Assembly (NCBI RefSeq): GCF_002795245.1
Contig: NZ_PGVG01000003.1
Coordinates: forward strand, 310,001 to 374,000
DNA from: Bradyrhizobium forestalis
Lineage (GTDB): Bacteria; Pseudomonadota; Alphaproteobacteria; Rhizobiales; Xanthobacteraceae
Direction: 5' to 3'
Length of the DNA stretch: 64,000 bases
The notes beneath the pieces are model-generated. The model saw only the letters and a program-made list of their open reading frames with translations, made no database searches and was not told the DNA's origin. This document shows positions 17,034-25,701 of the stretch, in pieces. The position numbers were made by a program, and so were the translations under genes. The first letter of the stretch is position 1. Every line of letters starts with the position of its first letter.

Positions 17034-18503
17034 ATGCGTAGCGCAAAGGAATATTTGTCGGGCCTGAAGGACGGCCGGACCATCTACATCAACGGTGCCT
17101 CGGTCGGCGATGTCACGACACACCATGCCTTCCGCAATCTGGCCGGCTCCATGGCGGGCTTGTTCGACTTTGCGAGCGCGCCTGACAACGCGGAGCTGAT
17201 GACGTTCGATACGGGCGCAGGCCGCGCCAACCGCATCTGGCAGCTTCCGGCCTCTTACGCCGACCTCGTCCAGCGTCGGAAGGCGCTCGAAGCCTGGGCG
17301 GCATTGCATGCGGGCTTCATGGGGCGCGCCCCTGATCACGTGGCGTCCTGCATTTCCGGACTCTTCATGGGTCTCGACGTCTTCAGAGCGTACGATCCGG
17401 CCCGCGCCGGCGCGCTCGAGAGCTACTACCGCTACGCCCGCGACAAGGATCTCTATCTCACCTACGTCATCATCAATCCGCAGGCCGACCGCTCGAAGAG
17501 CGCGGCGGAGCAGGCCGATCCGTTCCTCACCGCCGGCGTCGTCGATCGCGACGCGGAAGGGATCACGATCCGTGGCGCCAAGATGCTCGCCACCGGGGGC
17601 GTGGTTGCCGACGAGGTCTTCGTCACGACCATCCAGCCGATGCGTCCGGGCGAAGAGCGTTATGCGATGTCCTTCGCGATCCCGATGAATACGAAGGGCC
17701 TCAAGATGCTGTCGCGCAAGTCCTACGAAGATGCCGCCGGCGCGGTGTTCGACAATCCGTTGTCGAGCCGTTTCGACGAGAACGACTCCGTTCTCTACTT
17801 CGACGACGTGAAAGTGCCGTGGGACCGCGTCTTCATCGAGGGCAACGTTGAAATGTGCCAGAAGCAATTTCACGCCACGCCCTGCCACGTCTATCAGAAC
17901 TATCAGGCGATGGTGCGTCTCAGCGTGAAGCTCAAATTCCTGACTGGCCTTGCGCATCGGACCGCCGAGATGAACGGCGTCACCCAGTTCCCGCAGGTGC
18001 GCGAGATGCTCGGCCAGCTCGCGGCCGAGACCGGCATGGTCGACGCGCTGGTGGCAGCGATGGAGGCAAAGGGTACGCAGGTCGGTCCCTATTTCATCCC
18101 GGACCGGCACACGCTCTACTCCGCGCAGGTCCTGACGCAGCAGCTCTACGCGCACATCATCAACACGCTTCGCGAGCTCGCCGGCGGCGGCATGATCATG
18201 CTGCCTTCGTCGGTCGCCGACTTCGGCAACCCCGAGATCGCCGCCCTGATCGGCAAGACCCAGCAATCGCCGAAGGCCAATTCGCATGACCGCGTGAAGT
18301 TCTACAAGCTCGCCTGGGATGCGGTCGGCTCCGAGTTCGGCTCCCGCCACCAGCAATACGAGATGTTCTACGCCGGCGCGACCTTCGTCACCAAGGGTCA
18401 CTCCTATCGCACCTACGATTGGGCCGGCGCTGACCGGCTAGTCCAGGCCATGCTCGATTCCTACGACCTCAACGGCGTCTCGACCGCCAGCAAAGCCGCC
18501 TGA
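17034..18503 (+). CDS. HpaB-family FADH2-dependent monooxygenase (4-hydroxyphenylacetate 3-hydroxylase family)
   Basis: This is the large oxygenase component that hydroxylates a phenolic or aromatic substrate with reduced flavin. The 489 residues carry family features: DVTTHHAFRNLAGSMAGLFDF near the start, LTYVIINPQADRSK in the middle, a flavin-contact region IRGAKMLATGGVVADEVFV, and DVKVPWDRVFIEGN. The C-terminal part contains GSEFGSRHQQYEMFYAG, common in HpaB proteins. The adjacent flavin reductase is its probable partner. No genes of the homoprotocatechuate pathway are nearby, so 4-hydroxyphenylacetate itself is not a safe substrate assignment. Confidence 0.85.
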   Translation: MRSAKEYLSGLKDGRTIYINGASVGDVTTHHAFRNLAGSMAGLFDFASAPDNAELMTFDTGAGRANRIWQLPASYADLVQRRKALEAWAALHAGFMGRAPDHVASCISGLFMGLDVFRAYDPARAGALESYYRYARDKDLYLTYVIINPQADRSKSAAEQADPFLTAGVVDRDAEGITIRGAKMLATGGVVADEVFVTTIQPMRPGEERYAMSFAIPMNTKGLKMLSRKSYEDAAGAVFDNPLSSRFDENDSVLYFDDVKVPWDRVFIEGNVEMCQKQFHATPCHVYQNYQAMVRLSVKLKFLTGLAHRTAEMNGVTQFPQVREMLGQLAAETGMVDALVAAMEAKGTQVGPYFIPDRHTLYSAQVLTQQLYAHIINTLRELAGGGMIMLPSSVADFGNPEIAALIGKTQQSPKANSHDRVKFYKLAWDAVGSEFGSRHQQYEMFYAGATFVTKGHSYRTYDWAGADRLVQAMLDSYDLNGVSTASKAA

Positions 18504-18519
18504 ACCAGGGAGACAACAC

Positions 18520-18900
18520 ATGCCCGTCAACAAGAAGCACGACGAATTTTACACGCTCGACATGACCACCGGCTGGGAAGTGCCGGCGGGCTATCCAGCC
18601 GGCATCCAGCAGAAGATCATCGCGGGCGGCCTGGACGAGGAGAAGCGGAGCGGGACGCGGACCCGGCTGCTCCGCTTCGCACCCGGCGTCTACACGACAG
18701 CGCCATTCTCGCACGAATATTGGGAAGAGGTCTATCTCGTCTCGGGTGACCTCATCGTCGGCAACGATTCGAACGGCGAGGGTGGCAAGAGCTTTCCGCC
18801 GAATACCTATGCCTGCCGGCCGCCACACGCGCCGCACGGGCCTTTCAAGTCGGCGAACGGCTGCCTGCTTCTGGAGATGCACTATTTCGATCCGGTTTGA
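18520..18900 (+). CDS. Cupin-domain protein
   Basis: The 126-residue protein is a single beta-barrel cupin. EYWEEVYLVSGDLIVGN resembles cupin motif 1, with His and Glu available as metal ligands, and PPNTYACRPPHAPHGPF gives motif 2 with histidines. No signal peptide is present. Small cupins in catabolic operons act as dioxygenases, isomerases or decarboxylases, or have no known activity. The reaction is not known here. It lies 16 bases after the monooxygenase gene. Confidence 0.75.
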   Translation: MPVNKKHDEFYTLDMTTGWEVPAGYPAGIQQKIIAGGLDEEKRSGTRTRLLRFAPGVYTTAPFSHEYWEEVYLVSGDLIVGNDSNGEGGKSFPPNTYACRPPHAPHGPFKSANGCLLLEMHYFDPV

Positions 18901-18953
18901 TGCCGGATCGCTGCTCCACATCATCATCCGACCGGTCCAGGGGAAGAGAAATC

Positions 18954-20342
18954 ATGGCGTTCAAAGATATTTCCATCGTCGTTGCGCGTTACCTGTCGTC
19001 ACTTGAACTGGCCTTCAGGCTGGATCGCGGGACGCCGCAGGCCAATCTCCGATGGGCGGTGGACGGTCTTGCCGGCGCACTTGCGCTCGGCGTCGTGGCC
19101 GCTACTCCGGTCGCTGCGCAAGAGAAGCCGGGCTCGTTGGGGCTGGGTCTCTTCACGTTCACGTCCGGTCCCGCCGCAGCCTACGGCATGCCGGGCAAGA
19201 ACGCCGCCGACCTCATCATAGACGAGATCAATGCAAAGGGCGGCATCGAAGGCGTGCCGGTCAGCGCGACCTACGTCGACGAGGCGCAGGGGGCGCAAGG
19301 CGTGATTGCGGAATATCGCCGGTTGGCGGGTGACGCGAAGAACCAGGTCATGGTTGCCGCCCTGTCGAGCGCGAATTGCCTGGCACTCGCGCCGCTCGCC
19401 GAGCAGCTCGAGGTTCCGACTGTTGGCTGGAACTGCGATACCCACCAGTTGCTGATCGACGGCAAGAGCAAATACGTCTTCCGTCCCAACGGCAACACCG
19501 TGCCCGAATTCGTCGCCTACGCGATCTACCTCTTGGATCGCAAACCAGACGTGAAAACAGTTGCGATCATCAATCCGGATTACGCGTTCGGTCATGACGC
19601 TGCGAAAATCTTCACCGCGGCGCTGAAGGCCCTGAAACCGGACGTCGAGATAGTCGCCGAACTCTATCCGAAGCTCGGCTCGCCGAATTACCAGACCGAG
19701 ATATCGCGCCTCGCCACCGCGCGGCCGGATGTCGTCTTCTCAAATCTCTGGGGCGCCGACCTCGAGAACTTCGTTCGTCAGGCCGCGCCGCGTGGGATCT
19801 TCACCTCCAGCCAGGTGATCCTGGCGCTGGGCGAGACCGTGCTGCAGCGCGTGCCGTTGCCCGACGGCGTGATCGTCGGCGTTCTCGGCGACGGCTGGTG
19901 GATGTCGCCGGATGCCAAGGCCAATCCCGAGACGGTGAAGTTCGCCGAGGCATACAAGGCGCGCTTCGGCGAGTATCCGGTGTTCCCGGCGATCAAGATG
20001 GCCAACGCGCTGATCTACGTGAAAGCTGCCTACAAGGCCGCGATGCAGAAGAACGGCGGCAAGTGGCCGACGCGTGCCGAGCTCGCCGATGCCATGAAGG
20101 GCAGCAAGGTCGCGACCCTGACCGGTACCGCGCAGACGCGCCCCGACAATGACGGCCTCGTCGACCAGATCGTCGGCGTCACGGTGAAGGCATCGGCGCA
20201 GCCATTTCCCGTGATCGGAGACATGGTCCGCTACAAGGGCGACAGTCTGATGCCGCAGGCCGGCCAGGACCCGCTCGCCTGGATTTCGACACTCAAGCCC
20301 GAGTTCGCCAGGCGCCTGCCCAAGCCGGGAAGCTACAAATAG
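18954..20342 (+). CDS. Branched-chain amino acid-type ABC substrate-binding protein (LivJ family)
   Basis: This periplasmic binding protein has a type I Leu/Ile/Val-binding fold. Visible are GLGLFTFTSGPAAAYGMPGK, AADLIIDEINAKGGIEG, then VKTVAIINPDYAFGHDAAK and RPDVVFSNLWGADLENF. The start at 18954 follows GGGGAAGAG and gives 462 residues, with an unusually long stretch (about 40 residues) before the hydrophobic signal segment GALALGVVAATPVAAQ. A GTG at 19059 would give a standard signal peptide but has no clear ribosome-binding site. With the catabolic genes around it, the ligand is probably the pathway substrate rather than an amino acid. Confidence 0.87.
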   Translation: MAFKDISIVVARYLSSLELAFRLDRGTPQANLRWAVDGLAGALALGVVAATPVAAQEKPGSLGLGLFTFTSGPAAAYGMPGKNAADLIIDEINAKGGIEGVPVSATYVDEAQGAQGVIAEYRRLAGDAKNQVMVAALSSANCLALAPLAEQLEVPTVGWNCDTHQLLIDGKSKYVFRPNGNTVPEFVAYAIYLLDRKPDVKTVAIINPDYAFGHDAAKIFTAALKALKPDVEIVAELYPKLGSPNYQTEISRLATARPDVVFSNLWGADLENFVRQAAPRGIFTSSQVILALGETVLQRVPLPDGVIVGVLGDGWWMSPDAKANPETVKFAEAYKARFGEYPVFPAIKMANALIYVKAAYKAAMQKNGGKWPTRAELADAMKGSKVATLTGTAQTRPDNDGLVDQIVGVTVKASAQPFPVIGDMVRYKGDSLMPQAGQDPLAWISTLKPEFARRLPKPGSYK

Positions 20343-20388
20343 GCCGGGACGACGTTCACCTGATTCCAATCGTGCAAGGCGTAGGCCG

Positions 20389-21288
20389 ATGTTGACTGCA
20401 ATCATCCCCCTGCTGCTGGACAGTCTGGCCAGCGCCGCGTTGATTTTCTTCGCGGCGGTTGGCCTGACCCTGGTATTCAGTGTGCTGCGCGTGCTCAACG
20501 TCGCGCATGGCAGCCTCTATTCGATCGGCGGCTATGTCGCGGCGTCGATCTGCCTCTTCGTCGCGAGCCGGCAGCTCAATTCGTATCTGTCGTTCGCGGC
20601 ACTGTTGTTCAGCGCTGTGTTCGTCGCGGCCATATTCGGTCCGCTGATCGAGCGCGGCCTGGTCCGTTGGACCTATGGCAAGTCGGAGGCGGTCCAGATC
20701 CTGATCACGTTCGGCCTGTTCCTCATCCTGGAGGACCTCCAGCGCCTGATCTTCGGCGTGCAATCCTTCTACGAAGACGCGCCGATGCGACTGCTCGGCA
20801 CGTCGAGCATCGGTGGTGTCGTCTATCTCAATTACCAGATCGTTCTGATTGGCATGGCGCTCCTTGTCGTCATCGGACTGCGGCTCTTGATCAATCATAC
20901 GCGGCTCGGGCGCCTGATCACGGCCGTCGTCACCGACCGCGAGATGGCGCAATCGATCGGCATCGATACCAATCGGATATTCATTCTGGCGTTCTCGCTC
21001 GGCGTGTTCCTCGCCGCTTTGGGCGGCGCGCTGGCGACGCCGACATCCGGCATCGCCCCGGGGCTCGGGGCCGACACCATGGTGCTCGCCTTTGCGGTGG
21101 CGGCGATTGGAGGGCTGGGACAGATCGAGGGGGCTGCGGTGGCCTCGCTCATCGTCGGCCTGGCGCGCGTGCTCGCCATCTACCTGGCGCCGTCGCTGGA
21201 TGCCGTAGCGCCCTATGCGGCCATGCTTGCCGTGCTCCTGATCCGCCCCTACGGCCTGTTCGGGTCGGTGACAGCGCGGAGGATATGA
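20389..21288 (+). CDS. Branched-chain amino acid-type ABC permease (LivH family)
   Basis: This inner-membrane permease has about eight hydrophobic helices in 299 residues. LivH signatures are LTLVFSVLRVLNVAHGSLYSIG near the N-terminus, RLGRLITAVVTDREMAQSIG (the EAA-like loop contacting the ATPase) and VLAFAVAAIGGLGQIEGAAV. It ends ATGATG into the next permease gene. Confidence 0.93.
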   Translation: MLTAIIPLLLDSLASAALIFFAAVGLTLVFSVLRVLNVAHGSLYSIGGYVAASICLFVASRQLNSYLSFAALLFSAVFVAAIFGPLIERGLVRWTYGKSEAVQILITFGLFLILEDLQRLIFGVQSFYEDAPMRLLGTSSIGGVVYLNYQIVLIGMALLVVIGLRLLINHTRLGRLITAVVTDREMAQSIGIDTNRIFILAFSLGVFLAALGGALATPTSGIAPGLGADTMVLAFAVAAIGGLGQIEGAAVASLIVGLARVLAIYLAPSLDAVAPYAAMLAVLLIRPYGLFGSVTARRI

Positions 21289-22211
21289 TGCGAACGCTCC
21301 TTGCCGCTGCTGCGGTCCTCACGCTGGCCGTGCTGCCGATCGCCGCGCCCTGGCTGCAATTCGTGCTGACGCTTGCGATCGCCAAGGGATTTGCGGCGCT
21401 CGGCGTCGCGGTGCTGCTCCGCGCCGGGCTGATCTCGATCGGCCATGCGATGTTCTTTGCCGCGAGCGCCTATGCGGTGACGTTCCTGGCACGCGCCGGC
21501 ATCCATGATCTTGGTCTGCTTCTGATCTTCTCGGTGCTGGCCGGAGCGCTCGTCGGCGCCGTTGCCGGATCGTTTCTCGTTCGCTATCGGGCGATCTTCT
21601 TTGCGATGTTGAATCTCGCGGTTTCCATGGTGTTTTACGCGCTGTGCGCCAAACTCTATGGCGTCACCGGTGGCACCGACGGTATGGCTGTTCCGGTCCC
21701 GACAGTTTTTGGCCTTGTGCTTAGTGAGCCGGCCTTCAAGAGTGTCCTGTTCTATCTCAGCCTGGGACTGATGGTGCTCGTCGGCGTCTCCGTTCAGCGC
21801 TACCTGAACAGCCCGCTCGGTCATGCGCTCGCGGCTGTCCACACCAACGAGATCCGGCTCGAATATCTCGGCGTTCCGGTCTGGGCGGTTCTGCTGATCG
21901 CGTACGTCGTCTCGGCGGCCCTCGCGGGTCTTGGCGGCGCGATCGCCGGTTTTGCGATCGGCCGCGTGGTCCCGGATTTCGCGTTCTGGACCGCATCCGG
22001 TCACCTCGTTCTCATCGCCGTGCTCGGCGGCATCGGTGGCGTGCCGGGCGCGTTCATCGGCGCCTTGTTCCTGGAGCTGCTGCACAGCGCAGCGGTCACC
22101 GTCACGGACTCCTGGAATTTGATCGTGGGCATGACGCTGATCATCGTGATCATGTTCATGCCTCAGGGGGTCTATGGATTGTTCGCGCGCAAGGAGGCGT
22201 CGAACCTATGA
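21285..22211 (+). CDS. Branched-chain amino acid-type ABC permease (LivM family)
   Basis: The second permease subunit, 308 residues with eight to ten membrane segments, would pair with the LivH-type protein. Features are LISIGHAMFFAASAYA, MLNLAVSMVFYALCAKLYGVTGGTDG (a LivM hallmark) and SPLGHALAAVHTNEIRLEYLG for the ATPase-contact loop. The chosen ATG overlaps the LivH stop; an open frame extending to 20667 is a shadow over livH. Confidence 0.93.
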   Translation: MMRTLLAAAAVLTLAVLPIAAPWLQFVLTLAIAKGFAALGVAVLLRAGLISIGHAMFFAASAYAVTFLARAGIHDLGLLLIFSVLAGALVGAVAGSFLVRYRAIFFAMLNLAVSMVFYALCAKLYGVTGGTDGMAVPVPTVFGLVLSEPAFKSVLFYLSLGLMVLVGVSVQRYLNSPLGHALAAVHTNEIRLEYLGVPVWAVLLIAYVVSAALAGLGGAIAGFAIGRVVPDFAFWTASGHLVLIAVLGGIGGVPGAFIGALFLELLHSAAVTVTDSWNLIVGMTLIIVIMFMPQGVYGLFARKEASNL

Positions 22212-22954
22212 CGCGTCCCATCCTGGAAGCAAAGGGTCTCCACGTCGCATTCAATGGGGTCAAGGCCGCTGACGACGTCAGCATCGCGATCCATGACGGC
22301 GAGTTCCTCGCGATCATCGGCCCGAACGGGTCGGGCAAGACGACGCTGCTCAACATCTGCACAGGCTATATTCGTCCGAGATCGGGCCGCGTGCTGCTCG
22401 ATGGCCACGACATCACGCGCCTGTCGCCGCGCGCGATCGCTCGCCGCGGTGTCGCCCGCGCATTCCAGATCCCGCAGCTCTTCTCCGCACAGCGCGTGAT
22501 CGACAACATGATGTTGGGGCTGGCGGCAACCGATGGCCTGTGGAGCGCGGTCCGGCGGCTCGAAACGGCGGCGCGGCGCGACGAGGCAATGGCGTTGCTC
22601 GATCTGGTCGGCCTCGCCGGTGATGCTGATCGGATCAGTAGCACGCTGCCTGAAGGTCATCGCAAGCTGCTGGATATCGCGCTTGCATTGGCTCTCAAGC
22701 CGCGGCTGCTGCTATTGGACGAGCCGACCAGCGGTGTGAGCGCCCTTGAACGCTTTCCACTGATGGAGGCGTTGATGAGCGCGCTGCGCCAGCGCCGCAT
22801 CACGGCGCTGTTCGTCGAGCACGACATGGACGTGGTCGCCCGTTACGCGAGCCGCGTGCTGGTGTGGAACGCCGGCAACATCATGGCCGAGGGGCGGCCC
22901 GACGAGGTCTTCAGCAACGCGCAGGTCCGCCAGCGTGTCGTGGGAGTGGCTTGA
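22208..22954 (+). CDS. Branched-chain amino acid-type ABC ATPase (LivG family)
   Basis: This 248-residue cytoplasmic ATPase has Walker A GPNGSGKTT, Q-loop region ARAFQIPQLF, Walker B LLLLDEPTSGV and switch histidine in FVEHDMDVV. The signature motif is not the standard LSGGQ: it reads LPEGHRKLLDIALALAL, a variant seen in some LivG-type proteins. It starts four bases before the LivM stop and ends overlapping the LivF start. Confidence 0.92.
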   Translation: MTRPILEAKGLHVAFNGVKAADDVSIAIHDGEFLAIIGPNGSGKTTLLNICTGYIRPRSGRVLLDGHDITRLSPRAIARRGVARAFQIPQLFSAQRVIDNMMLGLAATDGLWSAVRRLETAARRDEAMALLDLVGLAGDADRISSTLPEGHRKLLDIALALALKPRLLLLDEPTSGVSALERFPLMEALMSALRQRRITALFVEHDMDVVARYASRVLVWNAGNIMAEGRPDEVFSNAQVRQRVVGVA

Positions 22955-23646
22955 TGCTCAGTCTCGACAAGGTCAGCGTCTCGATCGAAGGCGTCCGCGT
23001 GTTGCGCTGTGTCAGTTGCGAGATCGTCGCGCGAAAGACGACGGTGTTGATCGGCCGCAACGGCGCCGGCAAGACCACGACGCTGCGTGCGATCATGGGC
23101 CTCATCGCGCATGACGAAGGCTCGATCCGCCTCGATGCCGACGACCTCGGCAGCAGGCCTGCCCACACGCGCGCCCGCGCCGGCATCGGCTATGCGCCGG
23201 AGGACCGCCGGCTGATTCCGGAGTTGAGCGTCGAGGAGAACATCCGCCTTCCGGCGCTGGCCTTGAAGCTCGACCGTGCCGAGATCGCGCGCAGGCTCGA
23301 CGAGATCTATCAGCTCTTGCCCGAACTGCACGTGATGCGCTCCAGGCCTGCCGGCGGCGTGTCCGGCGGGCAAGGCAAAATGGTCGCGCTGGGCCGTGCG
23401 CTGACGGTCGCCCGCAAGGTTCTGCTGCTCGACGAACCGTTCCAGGGCCTGGCGCCGGCCCTCGCGCTCGACTATGCGCGCACGCTCGGCGAGTTGCGCA
23501 AGCATCGGCCAGAGCTCGCCATGCTGATTACCGAGTCTTCGCCGACGCTGCTCGACCGGATCGCCGACAGAACCTTGCAGATCGAGCGCGGCGAAGTCCT
23601 AGCCATATCGACAAAGGACAGGGAATCCCATGTTGCTGCAATTTGA
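22954..23646 (+). CDS. Branched-chain amino acid-type ABC ATPase (LivF family)
   Basis: The partner ATPase has 230 residues with Walker A GRNGAGKTTTLRAIMGL, the LivF-typical IGYAPEDRRLIPELSVEENI, signature VSGGQGKMVALGRAL and Walker B LLLDEPFQGLAP. The usual switch histidine position reads AMLITESSP instead of the common VEQN, a point to check. The 3' end overlaps the DUF2848 gene by 17 bases, so the catabolic genes continue in the same transcript. Confidence 0.92.
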   Translation: MLSLDKVSVSIEGVRVLRCVSCEIVARKTTVLIGRNGAGKTTTLRAIMGLIAHDEGSIRLDADDLGSRPAHTRARAGIGYAPEDRRLIPELSVEENIRLPALALKLDRAEIARRLDEIYQLLPELHVMRSRPAGGVSGGQGKMVALGRALTVARKVLLLDEPFQGLAPALALDYARTLGELRKHRPELAMLITESSPTLLDRIADRTLQIERGEVLAISTKDRESHVAAI

Positions 23647-24313
23647 TCGTCTCGCGAGTGACCGGACCGACCGCGTCGGTGTCGAGATCCATTCTCTCAT
23701 CATCGCGGGTTGGGCGGGCAGGGATGCCGCCGCCATCGAGCACCATATCGAGGAACTCGCCGCGCTCGGCATTCCGCGCCCCTCGACAACGCCGCTCTAC
23801 CACCGCGTCGCGGCCCAAACGCTGACCCAGGAAAGCCGCCTCACCGTGCTTGGCCCGGACAGCTCCGGTGAGGTCGAGCCTGTCATCGTCGCCATGGCCG
23901 CCGGGCTCTGGGTCGGCATCGGATCCGACCATACTGACCGCAAGGCCGAAGCTTCGGGCATCGCTCTTTCGAAACAGCTCTGCGGCAAGCCGGTCGGCTC
24001 GCGGCTCTGGTCATACAATGACGTCGAGGGGCATTGGGATGAATTGGTCCTTCGCTCGTGGGCGACGATCGAGGGCAAGCGAGTCCTCTATCAGGAGAGT
24101 CCCGTTTCGTCGCTACGAACGCCGCGTGATCTCATCCGCCGCTACACTGGCTCGGCCACGCTCCCAGCAGGCACGTTGATGTTTTGTGGCACGCCCGGTG
24201 CGATCGGCGGCATCCGGCCGGGGATGCGCTTCGACATGGAGCTGAGCGATCCCGTGCTCGGCCGCAAGCTGACGCATGCCTACGACATCGACGTGCTGCC
24301 GGTGGTCTCCTGA
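23630..24313 (+). CDS. DUF2848 family protein (fumarylacetoacetate hydrolase-like fold)
   Basis: The 227 residues fit the DUF2848 family by length and by segments such as EIHSLIIAGWAGRD, GIPRPSTTPLYHR, GLWVGIGSDHTDRKAE and the late LMFCGTPGAIGGIRPG. Members are related to the fumarylacetoacetate hydrolase fold, and a hydrolase or decarboxylase role is often presumed; no reaction is established here. HTDRKAE and CGTP may supply metal ligands or active-site residues. The gene overlaps livF and is followed by an amidase, so it probably acts on an intermediate of the imported substrate. Confidence 0.7.
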   Translation: MLLQFDRLASDRTDRVGVEIHSLIIAGWAGRDAAAIEHHIEELAALGIPRPSTTPLYHRVAAQTLTQESRLTVLGPDSSGEVEPVIVAMAAGLWVGIGSDHTDRKAEASGIALSKQLCGKPVGSRLWSYNDVEGHWDELVLRSWATIEGKRVLYQESPVSSLRTPRDLIRRYTGSATLPAGTLMFCGTPGAIGGIRPGMRFDMELSDPVLGRKLTHAYDIDVLPVVS

Positions 24314-24336
24314 TCTTCCTCGCAGGTGCCGTGTCC

Positions 24337-25656
24337 ATGACCGCAACACGCGATCGTCCCAACCTTTCTGCCGTTGCACGCCTGGAAGCCGCACTGGCGC
24401 GGATCCGGTCGGCTGAAGCGGAGAACGTCTTCACGGCGGTTTTCGCTGACAGCGCCCGGTGGGAGGCCGAGGCCGCAGATCGGCGTGCGGTCGCTGGTTC
24501 GCCTCGCGGCCCGCTCGATGGCCGCATCGTCTCCGTGAAGGCTTTGTTCGACGTCGCCGGCACTGTCACGAGTTCCGGGTCTGCCGTTCTGCGCCGCCTG
24601 CCGCCGGCCGTTGAAGATGCCGAGGTTGTGAAACGGCTGCGGGCTGCAGGCGCCGTCGTCGTCGGCAAGACCCAGATGACCGAGTTTGCTTTCTCCGCGC
24701 TCGGTACGAATCCGCATGATGGGACGCCGGGTAATCCACGAGACCGCAGGTGCGCTCCGGGAGGCTCGTCATCGGGCGCCGTGGTGTCGGTGATTGACGG
24801 CATGGCAGACGTTGCCATCGGCAGCGATACCGGGGGCTCCATCCGAATCCCGGCGGCGCTGTCGGGCGCGGTCGGCTTCAAGCCCACCAGCGGATTCGTG
24901 CCGACCGCGGGCGCGTTCTCGCTGTCATCGAGCCTCGATACGATCGGTTCGATCGCCTTGAACGTTGCCGACTGCTTCGTGGCCGATCAAGTGCTTTCGG
25001 GGGATGGCGCGCCGCCGCGGCTGCGGAGTGCCTCTCCCGGCACGTTCCGCCTCGTCGTTGCCCGCGGACGCCTGTTTGATCGCTGCGAGCCCGACGTGCT
25101 TGATGCGTTCGAGAGTGCCGTGGAGCGGCTTCGATCAGGCGGTCTGCGGATCGAGGACGGGTCGATCGAGGCGGCTCTCGATGATGTCGCGGAAATCGAC
25201 AAGATCGGCACGTTTCCTTCCATCGAGGTCGGCGCGACGCTGCGTGGTCTTGGGCTCTCGGGCTTGGACGGGGTCGATTCCCGAACGCGCGCCCGCATCG
25301 AAGCCGGCGCCGGCATCCTCGGCACCGACTATGTGCGCATGGCGCGGCTCCGCCACGCCGCAATCCGCTCCTTTGAACAGTCCTTCGGCAACAATGAGGT
25401 TGTCATCCTGCCGACGACGCCGATCCGTGCGCCGCTTCTGTCGTCAGTCGAGGAGGACAGCGCGTTCCATCAAGTCAATGGGCTGGTGCTTCGTAATCCA
25501 CGCGTCGCCAATGTGCTAGACTGTCCGTCGATTTCGTTGCCGTTGCCATTCAGTGGGGGGCTGCCTGTGGGGCTCATGCTGATTGGCCGACGAAATGCGG
25601 ATCGGCGCTTGTTGGAGATTGCATCCAGCGTCGAGGCCATGTTCGAAGCCATCTAG
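24337..25656 (+). CDS. Amidase (amidase signature family)
   Basis: This enzyme should hydrolyse a C-N amide bond in a small substrate. The Ser-cisSer-Lys triad of the family is visible: Lys in IVSVKALFD, the Gly/Ser-rich stretch APGGSSSGAVVS, and the nucleophile region SDTGGSIRIPAALSG. The 439-residue length is normal. ATG 24337 was chosen over GTG 24331, both shortly after the DUF2848 stop. No signal peptide is present, so it acts in the cytoplasm. GatA-like glutamyl-tRNA amidotransferase is unlikely, because GatB/GatC are absent and the context is catabolic. Confidence 0.9.
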   Translation: MTATRDRPNLSAVARLEAALARIRSAEAENVFTAVFADSARWEAEAADRRAVAGSPRGPLDGRIVSVKALFDVAGTVTSSGSAVLRRLPPAVEDAEVVKRLRAAGAVVVGKTQMTEFAFSALGTNPHDGTPGNPRDRRCAPGGSSSGAVVSVIDGMADVAIGSDTGGSIRIPAALSGAVGFKPTSGFVPTAGAFSLSSSLDTIGSIALNVADCFVADQVLSGDGAPPRLRSASPGTFRLVVARGRLFDRCEPDVLDAFESAVERLRSGGLRIEDGSIEAALDDVAEIDKIGTFPSIEVGATLRGLGLSGLDGVDSRTRARIEAGAGILGTDYVRMARLRHAAIRSFEQSFGNNEVVILPTTPIRAPLLSSVEEDSAFHQVNGLVLRNPRVANVLDCPSISLPLPFSGGLPVGLMLIGRRNADRRLLEIASSVEAMFEAI

Positions 25657-25701
25657 CTGCGCGTGAAGGATCATGACACAAATCTCCCGGGGAAGAGATC
25701 T

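Noticed and set aside
24337..25656. GatA, subunit of glutamyl-tRNA amidotransferase
   Set aside because: The amidase triad is shared, but GatB and GatC are absent and the gene lies in a MarR-controlled catabolic operon.
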